This document shows positions 8,156-15,313 of a DNA stretch of 64,000 nt, in pieces. The position numbers and the translations under genes are program-made. How positions within the stretch are numbered: the stretch's first letter is position 1; every line of letters begins with the position of its first letter. Source of the DNA: Frigoribacterium faeni (GTDB lineage Bacteria > Actinomycetota > Actinomycetes > Actinomycetales > Microbacteriaceae). The notes beneath the pieces were generated by a model that saw nothing but the letters and a program-made list of their open reading frames with translations, made no database searches and was not told the origin of the DNA. The stretch spans positions 186,001 to 250,000 of the forward strand of contig NZ_JAAOYW010000002.1 in the NCBI RefSeq assembly GCF_011761235.1. The letters are read 5' to 3'.

Positions 8156-9244
8156 ATGCAGCAGGAGGCGCGACTCGTCACCGTCGACCGGGCCTGGTCG
8201 GGCAGGTGGCACGGCCCGAGCGTCGTGCGCGTCTCGCCCGCGGCGGTCCACCTCGTCGGGGCGGCGGGCCCCGAGCACGCCGACCTGCCGCACCTGCCCG
8301 GCACGCTCTTCTCGCCGTTCACCGACTCGCACGTGCACCTCGGCCTCGTCGAGCCGGCGCAGCTCGCACGCGGCGGCGTGGGCCGCGTGCTCGACCTCGG
8401 CTGGAGCCCCGACGTCGCCGCCCTCTGGCCCGAGCGCGGCCGCGTCGACCCGGGCTGGCCCGAGGTGCAGGTGGCGGGCGGCCTGCTCTGCCCGCCCGAC
8501 GGCTACCCGTCACGGGCCGGCTGGGCCCCCGACGACGCGTCGGTCGTCGTGGCCGACGCGGCCGACGCCGAGCGGGCCGTGGTGCGGATGCACGACCTCG
8601 GCGCCTCCGTGGTCAAGCTCACCCTGAACGCCGACGCCGGCCCCGTCTTCGACGACGACGTGCTCCGGGCGATCGCGACGGCCGCCGAGCGCGTGGGGCT
8701 GCTCACCGTGGCGCACGTGCAGGGCCCCGGGCAGGTGCGCCGCGCCCTCGACGCCGGCCTGCTGCGGTTCGCCCACACGCCGTTCAGCGAGCTGCTGCCC
8801 GACGACCTCCTCGACCGCGCGGCCGACGGCACGTGGATCAGCACGCTCGACATCCACCGCGCCGACCCCGACGCCGGCGACGACGGGTCGGCCGGGTCGC
8901 GGCCGGCCAGCCCCGTGCAGGAGGTGGCGATCGCCAACCTGCGCGGGTTCCGCGACCGGGGCGGCCACGTGCTCTACGGCACCGACCTCGGCAACGGCGA
9001 CCTGCCGGTCGGGGTGAACGAGCGCGAGCTGCGGGCGCTCCAGCGTGTCGGGCTCGACCGGGACGCCCTGCTGACGGCGCTCGGCAGCGACGACTCGCTC
9101 GACGCCGGGCACGACGGCGCACACTGGACACCGCGCGCGTCGTGGGTGCCGCAGCCGCCGCCCGACGACGAGCGCGACGATCCCGCGTGGCTGGCCCGCG
9201 CCTCCGTCCTCACCGCCTCGACCCTGCAGGAGCTGCTCCCGTGA
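8156..9244 (+). CDS. Amidohydrolase superfamily protein coupled to kynureninase
   Basis: 362 residues of an amidohydrolase-fold metal hydrolase. Metal ligands expected for the superfamily are visible: HxH at H59/H61 (FTDSHVHLG), a lysine in VVKLTLNADA, histidines in TVAHVQGPGQ and RFAHTPFSE, and the terminal aspartate in LYGTDLGNGD. The substrate is not identifiable from sequence. Its stop codon overlaps the kynU start by four bases (GTGA at 9241-9244), so the two are translationally coupled and probably work together. This suggests a role in tryptophan or kynurenine breakdown, for example as a non-canonical N-formylkynurenine formamidase, which is inference. Leaderless promoter TACGGT at 8144. 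Confidence 0.85.
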   Translation: MQQEARLVTVDRAWSGRWHGPSVVRVSPAAVHLVGAAGPEHADLPHLPGTLFSPFTDSHVHLGLVEPAQLARGGVGRVLDLGWSPDVAALWPERGRVDPGWPEVQVAGGLLCPPDGYPSRAGWAPDDASVVVADAADAERAVVRMHDLGASVVKLTLNADAGPVFDDDVLRAIATAAERVGLLTVAHVQGPGQVRRALDAGLLRFAHTPFSELLPDDLLDRAADGTWISTLDIHRADPDAGDDGSAGSRPASPVQEVAIANLRGFRDRGGHVLYGTDLGNGDLPVGVNERELRALQRVGLDRDALLTALGSDDSLDAGHDGAHWTPRASWVPQPPPDDERDDPAWLARASVLTASTLQELLP

Positions 9245-10578
9245 CCACCGCCTCCGCCGCCCCCGGCTCGCCCTCGGGTCCCGCCGCCTCCGACTCCCCC
9301 GCCGCCCCCGCGTCGGCCCTGGCCTCGGCCGTGCCCGCCGCGCCGCCGGCCGACCCGGACGAGCTCGACGACCCGCTGGCGAGCGCGCACCGCGACGCGG
9401 CCGATCCGCTCGCGCACCACACGGCGCTGTTCCTGCCCGCGGGCGACGTCGTGTCGTACCTCGACGGCAACTCGCTCGGCCGGCCCATGGCGGCGACGCC
9501 GGCGCGGCTCGACGCGTTCGTCCGCGGCGAGTGGGGCACGCGGCTGATCCGCTCGTGGGACGAGCGCTGGATGCAGCTGCCGACCGAGCTCGGCGACCGC
9601 ATCGGCGCCGCGGCGCTCGGCGCCGCCCCCGGGCAGACGGTGGTCGCCGACTCGACGACGGTGCTGCTCTACAAGGCGATCCGCGCCTCCTTGGCCGCCC
9701 GGCCCGGCCGGCACGAGATCGTCATCGACGACGACCAGTTCCCCACCGACCGCTTCGTCGTCGAGGGCATCGCCCGCGAACGCGGCGCCACGGTGCGCTG
9801 GCTGAGCGTCGACGAGACGCGCGGCGTGACGCCCGAGCAGGTGCGCGAGGTCGTCGGGCCCGACACCGCGGTCGTGCTCGTGAACCACGTGTCGTATCGG
9901 TCGGGGTTCCTCGCCGACCTGCCCGCGATCACCGAGGTCGTGCACGAGGCCGGAGCGCTCGTCGTCGCCGACCTCTGCCACTCGGTCGGGGTCGTGCCGA
10001 CCGAGCTCGACGAGTGGGGGGTCGACGTCGCCGTCGGCTGCACCTACAAGTACCTCAACGGCGGGCCGGGCGCCCCCGCGTTCCTCTATGCGAGGGCCGA
10101 CCTGCTGCCCGAGCTCGACCAGCCCGTGCAGGGCTGGATGGGCGCGGCCGACGTCTTCGCGATGGCCCCGGGCTACGAGCCGGCGGCCGGCATCCGTCGG
10201 TTCGTCAGCGGCACCCCGCCGGTCGTGGGCATGCTCGCGATGCAGGACATGCTCGACGCGATCGACGAGGCCGGCATCGAGGCCATCCGGGCGAAGTCGC
10301 TCGCGCTGACCGACTACGCCTTCGACCTCGTCGACGCGTGGCTGGCGCCGCTCGGCGTGACGACGGCGACGCCGCGCGAGCACGAGCGGCGGGGCAGCCA
10401 CGTGACGGTGCGGCACCCGCGGTTCCGCGAGGTCGTCGCGACGCTCTGGCAGGAGGGGGTGGTGCCGGACTTCCGCGGCCCCGACGCCCTGCGCATCGGC
10501 CTCTCGCCGCTCAGCACGACGTTCGACGAGGTGCGCGTCGGCGTGGCCGCGATCCGGGAGGCGCTGCAGCGGGTCTGA
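9241..10578 (+). CDS. kynU: Kynureninase
   Basis: 445 residues from GTG 9241. PLP-dependent fold-type I enzyme that cleaves L-kynurenine to anthranilate and alanine. The PLP lysine is K270 in GCTYKYLNGGPGAPAF and the cofactor aspartate is D244 in VVADLCHSVG; YLDGNSLGRP, DSTTVLLYKA, DDDQFPTDRF and NHVSYRSGFLAD are diagnostic of KynU. About 40 Ala/Pro/Ser-rich N-terminal residues precede the conserved domain and look disordered. The GTG overlaps the amidohydrolase stop, so there is no own promoter. No tryptophan dioxygenase is in the window. The stop codon begins a copy of the dispersed 14-mer (10577-10590). Confidence 0.93.
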   Translation: MTTASAAPGSPSGPAASDSPAAPASALASAVPAAPPADPDELDDPLASAHRDAADPLAHHTALFLPAGDVVSYLDGNSLGRPMAATPARLDAFVRGEWGTRLIRSWDERWMQLPTELGDRIGAAALGAAPGQTVVADSTTVLLYKAIRASLAARPGRHEIVIDDDQFPTDRFVVEGIARERGATVRWLSVDETRGVTPEQVREVVGPDTAVVLVNHVSYRSGFLADLPAITEVVHEAGALVVADLCHSVGVVPTELDEWGVDVAVGCTYKYLNGGPGAPAFLYARADLLPELDQPVQGWMGAADVFAMAPGYEPAAGIRRFVSGTPPVVGMLAMQDMLDAIDEAGIEAIRAKSLALTDYAFDLVDAWLAPLGVTTATPREHERRGSHVTVRHPRFREVVATLWQEGVVPDFRGPDALRIGLSPLSTTFDEVRVGVAAIREALQRV

Positions 10579-10670
10579 CCCGCGCCTCCTGCGCCCGGGC
10601 CTCCCGGGCCCGCCCGAGCCGCGCCTCCGACCCCCGCGCCGCCGGCGCCGCCCGGGCCTCCCGGGCCGAC
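10577..10670. terminator. GC-rich convergent terminator region between kynU and lacI
   Basis: This 90-base gap between convergent genes contains one 14-mer copy (10577-10590) and two near-identical palindromic blocks GCCCGGGCCTCCCGGGC (about 10592-10608 and 10649-10666) that can each form a short hairpin or pair with each other. Confidence 0.5.
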
Positions 10671-10671
10671 C

Positions 10672-11727
10672 TCAGCGCCCCGTCGGCACCGGCCCGGCGC
10701 TCTCGCGCACGACGAGCCGCGTCGGCACGATGCGGTCGCCCGACGGCTGCCGGCCGTCGAGCATCTCGAGCAGCACGCGCATCGACCGCGCGCCGATCTC
10801 GCCGAAGTCCTGGTGCACGGTCGTGAGCGGCGGCCAGAACGACCCCGACTCGTCGGTGTCGTCGAAGCCGACGACGCTGATCTCGCCCGGGATCGACCGC
10901 CCCCGCTCGTGCAGCGCGTGCATGACCCCGAGCGCCATCTGGTCGTTGGCGGCGACGACGGCGGTGACGTCGTCGCGGCCCGCGATCGCGTGGCCGAGGC
11001 GGTGGCCGGAGGCGGTCGTCCAGTCGCCCCCGAGCGGCGGCTCGGGGTCGAGGCCCGCGTCGCGCATGGTGGCGTGCCACGACGCCGCGCGCCGGGTCGC
11101 CGAGTACGAGGTGTCGGGCCCGGCGACGTGCACGATCCGCGTGTGCCCGAGGTCGATGAGGTGCTGCGTGGCGAGGCGCGTGCCCTGCTCTTGGTCGGTG
11201 TCGACCACGACGAAGGGGTCGCCCGCGTCCGAGTCGATGATGACGACGGGCAGGCCGCTGGGGATGATGACGTCGGCGCGGTCGAGCATGTGCGCCTCGA
11301 TGATGATGACGACCCCGTCGACCGCCTCCTCCTGCAGCCTGCTGAAGGCCCCGGCCACCTCGCCCTCGGTGGGCTGGGCGACCGGCATCAGCGTGATCGT
11401 GTAGCCGGCCCCGGAGGCGGCGGTCACGATCGCGTCGAGGGTGCGCATGTTCCCCAGCGTCGACAGCGTGAACATGATCACGCCGACGCTGCGGAACCGC
11501 CCGGTCTTCAGCGCGCGGGCGGCGCTGTTGGGCCGGTAGTCGAGCGCGGCCATGGCGTCGAGCACCTTGCGCCGCGTGCCGTCCTCGACGTTGTGCGCGC
11601 CGTTCGACACGCGAGAGACGGTCTGCGACGAGACGCCGGCGCGCGCGGCGACGTCGGCCATGGACACCGTGCGGGTGCGCGGTGTGCGTCGAGATGCCGA
11701 CTTGATTTCGGACGGCGGAGGTGTCAT
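10672..11727 (-). CDS. LacI family regulator of the divergent beta-galactoside operon
   Basis: 351 residues. The helix-turn-helix is VSMADVAARAGVSSQTVSRVSNG (about residues 22-44), followed by the hinge (LDYRPNSAARALKTG) and a sugar-binding core (HLIDLGHTRIVHVAGP; GEISVVGFDDTDESGSFWPPLTTVHQDF). It faces the permease gene across an 87-base gap holding a perfect 14-bp palindrome, so it very likely represses the transport/GH35 operon and itself, with galactose or a galactoside as candidate inducer (inference). Start ATG 11727 is preferred because GATGCT lies 7 bases upstream; ATG 11739 is an alternative adding four residues. Ends convergent with kynU. Confidence 0.9.
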   Translation of the reverse strand: MTPPPSEIKSASRRTPRTRTVSMADVAARAGVSSQTVSRVSNGAHNVEDGTRRKVLDAMAALDYRPNSAARALKTGRFRSVGVIMFTLSTLGNMRTLDAIVTAASGAGYTITLMPVAQPTEGEVAGAFSRLQEEAVDGVVIIIEAHMLDRADVIIPSGLPVVIIDSDAGDPFVVVDTDQEQGTRLATQHLIDLGHTRIVHVAGPDTSYSATRRAASWHATMRDAGLDPEPPLGGDWTTASGHRLGHAIAGRDDVTAVVAANDQMALGVMHALHERGRSIPGEISVVGFDDTDESGSFWPPLTTVHQDFGEIGARSMRVLLEMLDGRQPSGDRIVPTRLVVRESAGPVPTGR

Positions 11728-11745
11728 GGTTGCGAGCATCCCAGA

Positions 11746-11759
11746 TGTTTACGTAAACA
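11746..11759. promoter_or_regulatory. LacI-type operator, perfect palindrome TGTTTACGTAAACA
   Basis: A perfect 14-bp palindrome in the gap between the divergent lacI and ABC permease genes, strikingly AT-rich for this genome. Central CG and arm sequence resemble LacI/GalR half-sites. Position just upstream of the lacI -10 would allow control in both directions. Confidence 0.75.
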
Positions 11760-11814
11760 CGCACCCTCCCGGGCAGCGTGTCAACGGCTCCCTACCCCGA
11801 TGAAGTGGATGGAC

Positions 11815-12756
11815 ATGACGACGTTGTCGACACCCGCGACCCGCTCCGAGGCGACGTCGTCGTCGCCGCGCAGCGGGTCGCCGATCCGTCGCGACAGGCG
11901 ACGCTGGACGGGCTGGGGCTTCGTCCTCCCGTTCCTCGTCGTCTTCGCGCTCGTGCTCGTGGCCCCGGTGGTCTACGCGATCTACCTCAGCCTGTTCCAG
12001 GAGAAGATGATCGGCGGCACCGCGTTCGTCGGTGCGGCGAACTACCTGCAGGCCCTCTCCGACCCGAACTTCTGGGACGCCCTCGGCCGCGTCGCCCTGT
12101 TCCTCGTCGTGCAGGTGCCGGTCATGCTGGCCGTCGCGCTGGCCGCGGCCCTCGCGCTCGACTCGGCGCGGATGCACTTCACGGCGTTCTTCCGCATCTC
12201 GATCTTCCTGCCCTACGCCGTGCCCGCCGTCGTCGCCGCGCTCATGTGGGGCTTCATCTACGGCAACCGCTTCGGCCTCGTCGGCAACCTCGAGGACGCC
12301 ACCGGCTGGGACCTCCCCGACCTGCTCTCGCAGAGCTGGGTGCTCGCGTCGATCGGCAACATCGTCACGTGGGAGTTCGTCGGCTACAACATGCTGCTGT
12401 TCTACGCCGCCCTCCGCGTGATCTCGCCCGACCTCTACGAGGCCGCCGAGCTCGACGGCGCCGGCCCGTTCCGCATCGTGCGGAACATCAAGCTGCCGGC
12501 CATCCGCGGCGCGCTCGTCATCGGCGTCATCTTCTCGATCATCGGCAGCTTCCAGCTCTTCAACGAGCCGAACATCCTGCAGACGCTGGCGCCCAACGCG
12601 ATCAGCACCTTCTTCACCCCGAACATGTACGCGTACAACCTGTCGTTCGCGGGCCAGCAGTACAACTACTCCGCCGCGATCGCGATCATCATGGGCGTCC
12701 TGACGATGGTCGTCGCCTACGTGGTGCAGCTCGTCGGCACCCGGAAGGACTCCTGA
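11815..12756 (+). CDS. Carbohydrate ABC transporter permease (first)
   Basis: About 313 residues with six predicted membrane segments (first near GFVLPFLVVFALVLVAPVVYAIYL) and the EAA loop YEAAELDGAGPFRIVRNIKLPAI that docks the ATPase. Belongs to the MalF/UgpA-like CUT1 permeases importing oligosaccharides. Start uncertain: in-frame ATGs at 11800, 11809 and 11815; none has a strong Shine-Dalgarno, and I chose 11815 because the upstream GATGAAGTGG resembles the leader of the binding-protein gene at 13803. First gene of the operon behind the palindromic operator. Its stop overlaps the next permease start (TGATG). Confidence 0.9.
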   Translation: MTTLSTPATRSEATSSSPRSGSPIRRDRRRWTGWGFVLPFLVVFALVLVAPVVYAIYLSLFQEKMIGGTAFVGAANYLQALSDPNFWDALGRVALFLVVQVPVMLAVALAAALALDSARMHFTAFFRISIFLPYAVPAVVAALMWGFIYGNRFGLVGNLEDATGWDLPDLLSQSWVLASIGNIVTWEFVGYNMLLFYAALRVISPDLYEAAELDGAGPFRIVRNIKLPAIRGALVIGVIFSIIGSFQLFNEPNILQTLAPNAISTFFTPNMYAYNLSFAGQQYNYSAAIAIIMGVLTMVVAYVVQLVGTRKDS

Positions 12757-13703
12757 TGTCGACCCTCACCGGCTCCCCCGTCGCCGCGCCCGACGCCGGC
12801 ACCCCCACCGTCGCTCCGAGCCGGGCCGTCACGGCTCGCAAGCGCCGGGCCGGCGCCCCGCGCGACAAGCGCAGCGTGCTGCTCACCGTCGTCATGGCCC
12901 TGCTGCTCGTCTACTCGGTGCTGCCCCTGTTCTGGCTCTTCGTCAACTCGACCAAGACGCAGGAGGCCCTCTTCAGCTCGTTCGGCCTGTGGTTCAGCGG
13001 CGACTTCGCCCTGGTCGACAACGTCCGCGGGGTGTTCACCTACGGCGGCGGCGAGTTCGTCCGCTGGCTCGGCAACACGCTGCTCTACGTGGTGGTGGGC
13101 GCAGGAGGCGCGACCCTGCTGGCCACGCTGGCCGGCTACGGCCTGGCCAAGTTCGACTTCCCGGGCAAGAAGGCCGTCTTCGCGGTCGTGCTGGGCGCGG
13201 TCGCCATCCCCGGCACCGCCCTCGCCGTCCCGACGTTCCTCATGTTCAGCCAGATGGGCCTGACCAACACCCCCTGGGCGATCATCCTGCCCTCGCTGAT
13301 CAGCCCCTTCGGCCTGTACCTGATCTGGACCTACGCCGTCGACTCGGTGCCGACCGAGATCCTCGAGGCGGCGCGCATGGACGGCTCGAGCGAGGTGCGC
13401 ACCTTCTTCACGATCAGCCTGCGCCTGCTCAGCCCCGGCCTCATCACCGTGCTGCTGTTCTCGATCGTCGCGACCTGGAACAACTACTTCCTGCCGCTGA
13501 TCATGCTCAGCGACTCGCGCTGGTACCCCCTGACGGTCGGCCTCAACCAGTGGAACGCGCAGTCGACCACCGTCGGCGGCGACCCGATCTACAACCTGGT
13601 CATCACGGGCTCGTTCCTCGCGATCATCCCGATCGTCGTGGCGTTCCTGTTCCTCCAGCGCTACTGGCAGTCCGGCCTGTCGGCCGGCGGCGTCAAGGCC
13701 TGA
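12756..13703 (+). CDS. Carbohydrate ABC transporter permease (second)
   Basis: 315 residues, MalG/UgpE-like CUT1 permease, six predicted membrane helices and the EAA loop ILEAARMDGSSEVRTFFTISLRLLSPGL. A 40-residue Ala/Pro/Arg-rich cytoplasmic N-terminus precedes the first helix. The ATG shares its A with the upstream TGA, showing tight coupling with its partner. No ATP-binding subunit is encoded in the operon; as in many actinobacteria a shared MsiK-like ATPase elsewhere probably energises the transporter (established for related CUT1 systems, inferred here). Confidence 0.93.
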   Translation: MSTLTGSPVAAPDAGTPTVAPSRAVTARKRRAGAPRDKRSVLLTVVMALLLVYSVLPLFWLFVNSTKTQEALFSSFGLWFSGDFALVDNVRGVFTYGGGEFVRWLGNTLLYVVVGAGGATLLATLAGYGLAKFDFPGKKAVFAVVLGAVAIPGTALAVPTFLMFSQMGLTNTPWAIILPSLISPFGLYLIWTYAVDSVPTEILEAARMDGSSEVRTFFTISLRLLSPGLITVLLFSIVATWNNYFLPLIMLSDSRWYPLTVGLNQWNAQSTTVGGDPIYNLVITGSFLAIIPIVVAFLFLQRYWQSGLSAGGVKA

Positions 13704-13825
13704 ACCGGCCCGGCCAGGCCGACCCGCCCCTCCTCGTCCCCTCCCGCACCACCGGACCGCCCCCGCACCGCAGCAGGTCCGCACCACCCCGTCCCACCTC
13801 CACGATGAAGTGAAAGGCACCACCC

Positions 13826-15181
13826 ATGTCCCACACCCTCCCCCGCACCGTGAAGCGCGCCGTCGCCCTCGGTCTCGGCATCGCCCTGGCGGGCTCGCTC
13901 GCCGCCTGCTCGTCCGGCTCCGGAGGCGGTGCGAGCGCCGACACCGCGACCAGCGACGAGCTCGCCGCCGCCCTGACCGAGAAGTCGTCGATCACCGTCT
14001 GGGCCTGGGCGCCCGCCGTCGAGCCCATCGCCGAGGCCTTCGAGGCGAAGTACCCCGACATCACCGTCGACGTGCAGAACGTCGGCACCGGCGCCGACCA
14101 GTACACCAAGCTGCAGAACGCCATCAAGGCCGGCAAGGGCGCCCCCGACGTCGCCCAGGTCGAGTACTTCGCGATCCCCCAGTTCTCGCTCGGAGACTCG
14201 CTCGCCGACCTCAGCGGCTACGGCTACGGCGACCTCGAGGACGACTTCACCGCCTCGACCTGGAACTCGGTCTCCGACGGCGACGCCGTGTACGCCCTGC
14301 CCCAGGACTCGGGCCCCATGGCGATGTTCTACCGCCAGGACGTCTTCGACAAGTACGGCATCGCCGTGCCGACGACGTGGGACGAGTACGTCGCCGCGGC
14401 CGAGACCATGCACGCCGCCGACCCGAACCAGTACATCGCCGGCGACACCGGCGACGCGGGCTTCACGACCAGCATGATCTGGCAGGCCGGCGGCCACCCC
14501 TACTCGGTCGACGGCGACACCGTCTCGATCGACCTGCAGGACGAGGGCGCCAAGCGCTGGACGTCGACCTGGAACACCCTGGTCGAGAACGGCTCGCTCG
14601 CGCAGACCCCGGGCTGGACCGACGAGTGGTTCCGCGCCCTGGGCGACGGCTCGATCGCCACGATGCTCACCGGCGCCTGGATGCCCGGCAACCTCGAGGC
14701 GCAGGCCGCCGACGGCTCCGGCCAGTGGCGCGTCGCCCCGATGCCGCAGTACGAGGCGGGCGACACCGCGACCGCCGAGAACGGCGGGTCGTCGATCGCC
14801 GTCATGCAGCAGTCGCAGAACAAGCTGGTCGCCGCCGAGTTCGCCAAGTTCGCGACCGCCGAGGAGGAGGGGCGCCAGATCTCGTTCGACGCCGGCGGGT
14901 TCCCGTCCACCGTCGCCGACCTCGACAGCGAGGAGTTCCTCAGCGAGGCCCCCGAGTACTTCGGCGGCCAGAAGATCAACGAGGTGCTCTCCGCCGCCGC
15001 GAAGGACGTGCTGCCCGACTGGCAGTACCTGCCGTTCCAGGTCTACGCGAACAGCATCTTCAGCGACAGCGCGTCGTCGGCCTACACGAACGGCACCTCG
15101 CTCGACCCCGTGCTCGAGGACTGGGCGAAGGCCACGGCCTCGTACGGTGAGCAGCAGGGCTTCACCGTCGAGACGAAGTAG
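13826..15181 (+). CDS. Extracellular solute-binding lipoprotein (CUT1 family)
   Basis: 451 residues. A signal peptide with lipobox (AVALGLGIALAGSLAACSSG, Cys at about residue 28) anchors it to the outer face of the membrane, followed by a Ser/Gly linker and the type 1 extracellular solute-binding fold (ITVWAWAPAVEPIAEAFEAKYPDITVDVQN; GPMAMFYRQDVFDKYGI; WFRALGDGSIATMLTGAWMPGN). It delivers the oligosaccharide to the two upstream permeases; the GH35 gene downstream points to a beta-galactoside. Start supported by AAAGG at 13814-13818 region. Unusually it follows rather than precedes the permeases. A strong hairpin lies between it and the GH35 gene, suggesting that its transcript is more abundant than that of the hydrolase. 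Confidence 0.93.
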   Translation: MSHTLPRTVKRAVALGLGIALAGSLAACSSGSGGGASADTATSDELAAALTEKSSITVWAWAPAVEPIAEAFEAKYPDITVDVQNVGTGADQYTKLQNAIKAGKGAPDVAQVEYFAIPQFSLGDSLADLSGYGYGDLEDDFTASTWNSVSDGDAVYALPQDSGPMAMFYRQDVFDKYGIAVPTTWDEYVAAAETMHAADPNQYIAGDTGDAGFTTSMIWQAGGHPYSVDGDTVSIDLQDEGAKRWTSTWNTLVENGSLAQTPGWTDEWFRALGDGSIATMLTGAWMPGNLEAQAADGSGQWRVAPMPQYEAGDTATAENGGSSIAVMQQSQNKLVAAEFAKFATAEEEGRQISFDAGGFPSTVADLDSEEFLSEAPEYFGGQKINEVLSAAAKDVLPDWQYLPFQVYANSIFSDSASSAYTNGTSLDPVLEDWAKATASYGEQQGFTVETK

Positions 15182-15224
15182 CACCGCAGCACCGCAGCAC
15201 CGCAGCACCACAGCACCACGGCGC
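15182..15224 (+). repeat. short tandem repeat of GCAGCACC units
   Basis: Immediately after the binding-protein stop codon the 8-base unit GCAGCACC (and variants with CACA) is repeated about five times. It lies before the intercistronic hairpin. Confidence 0.7.
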
Positions 15225-15252
15225 CGCCTGACCACGGCGCCGCCCCACCACC

Positions 15253-15292
15253 GCAGCGGGGAGGCACGACGCACGTCGCGCCTCCCCGCTGC
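15253..15292 (+). terminator. intercistronic hairpin between binding protein and GH35 genes
   Basis: GCAGCGGGGAGGC (15253-15265) pairs perfectly with GCCTCCCCGCTGC (15280-15292) across a 14-base loop. Placed inside the operon it may act as a partial terminator or mRNA stabiliser. Confidence 0.65.
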
Positions 15293-15313
15293 CACGCCCC
15301 CCGGAGGATCATC

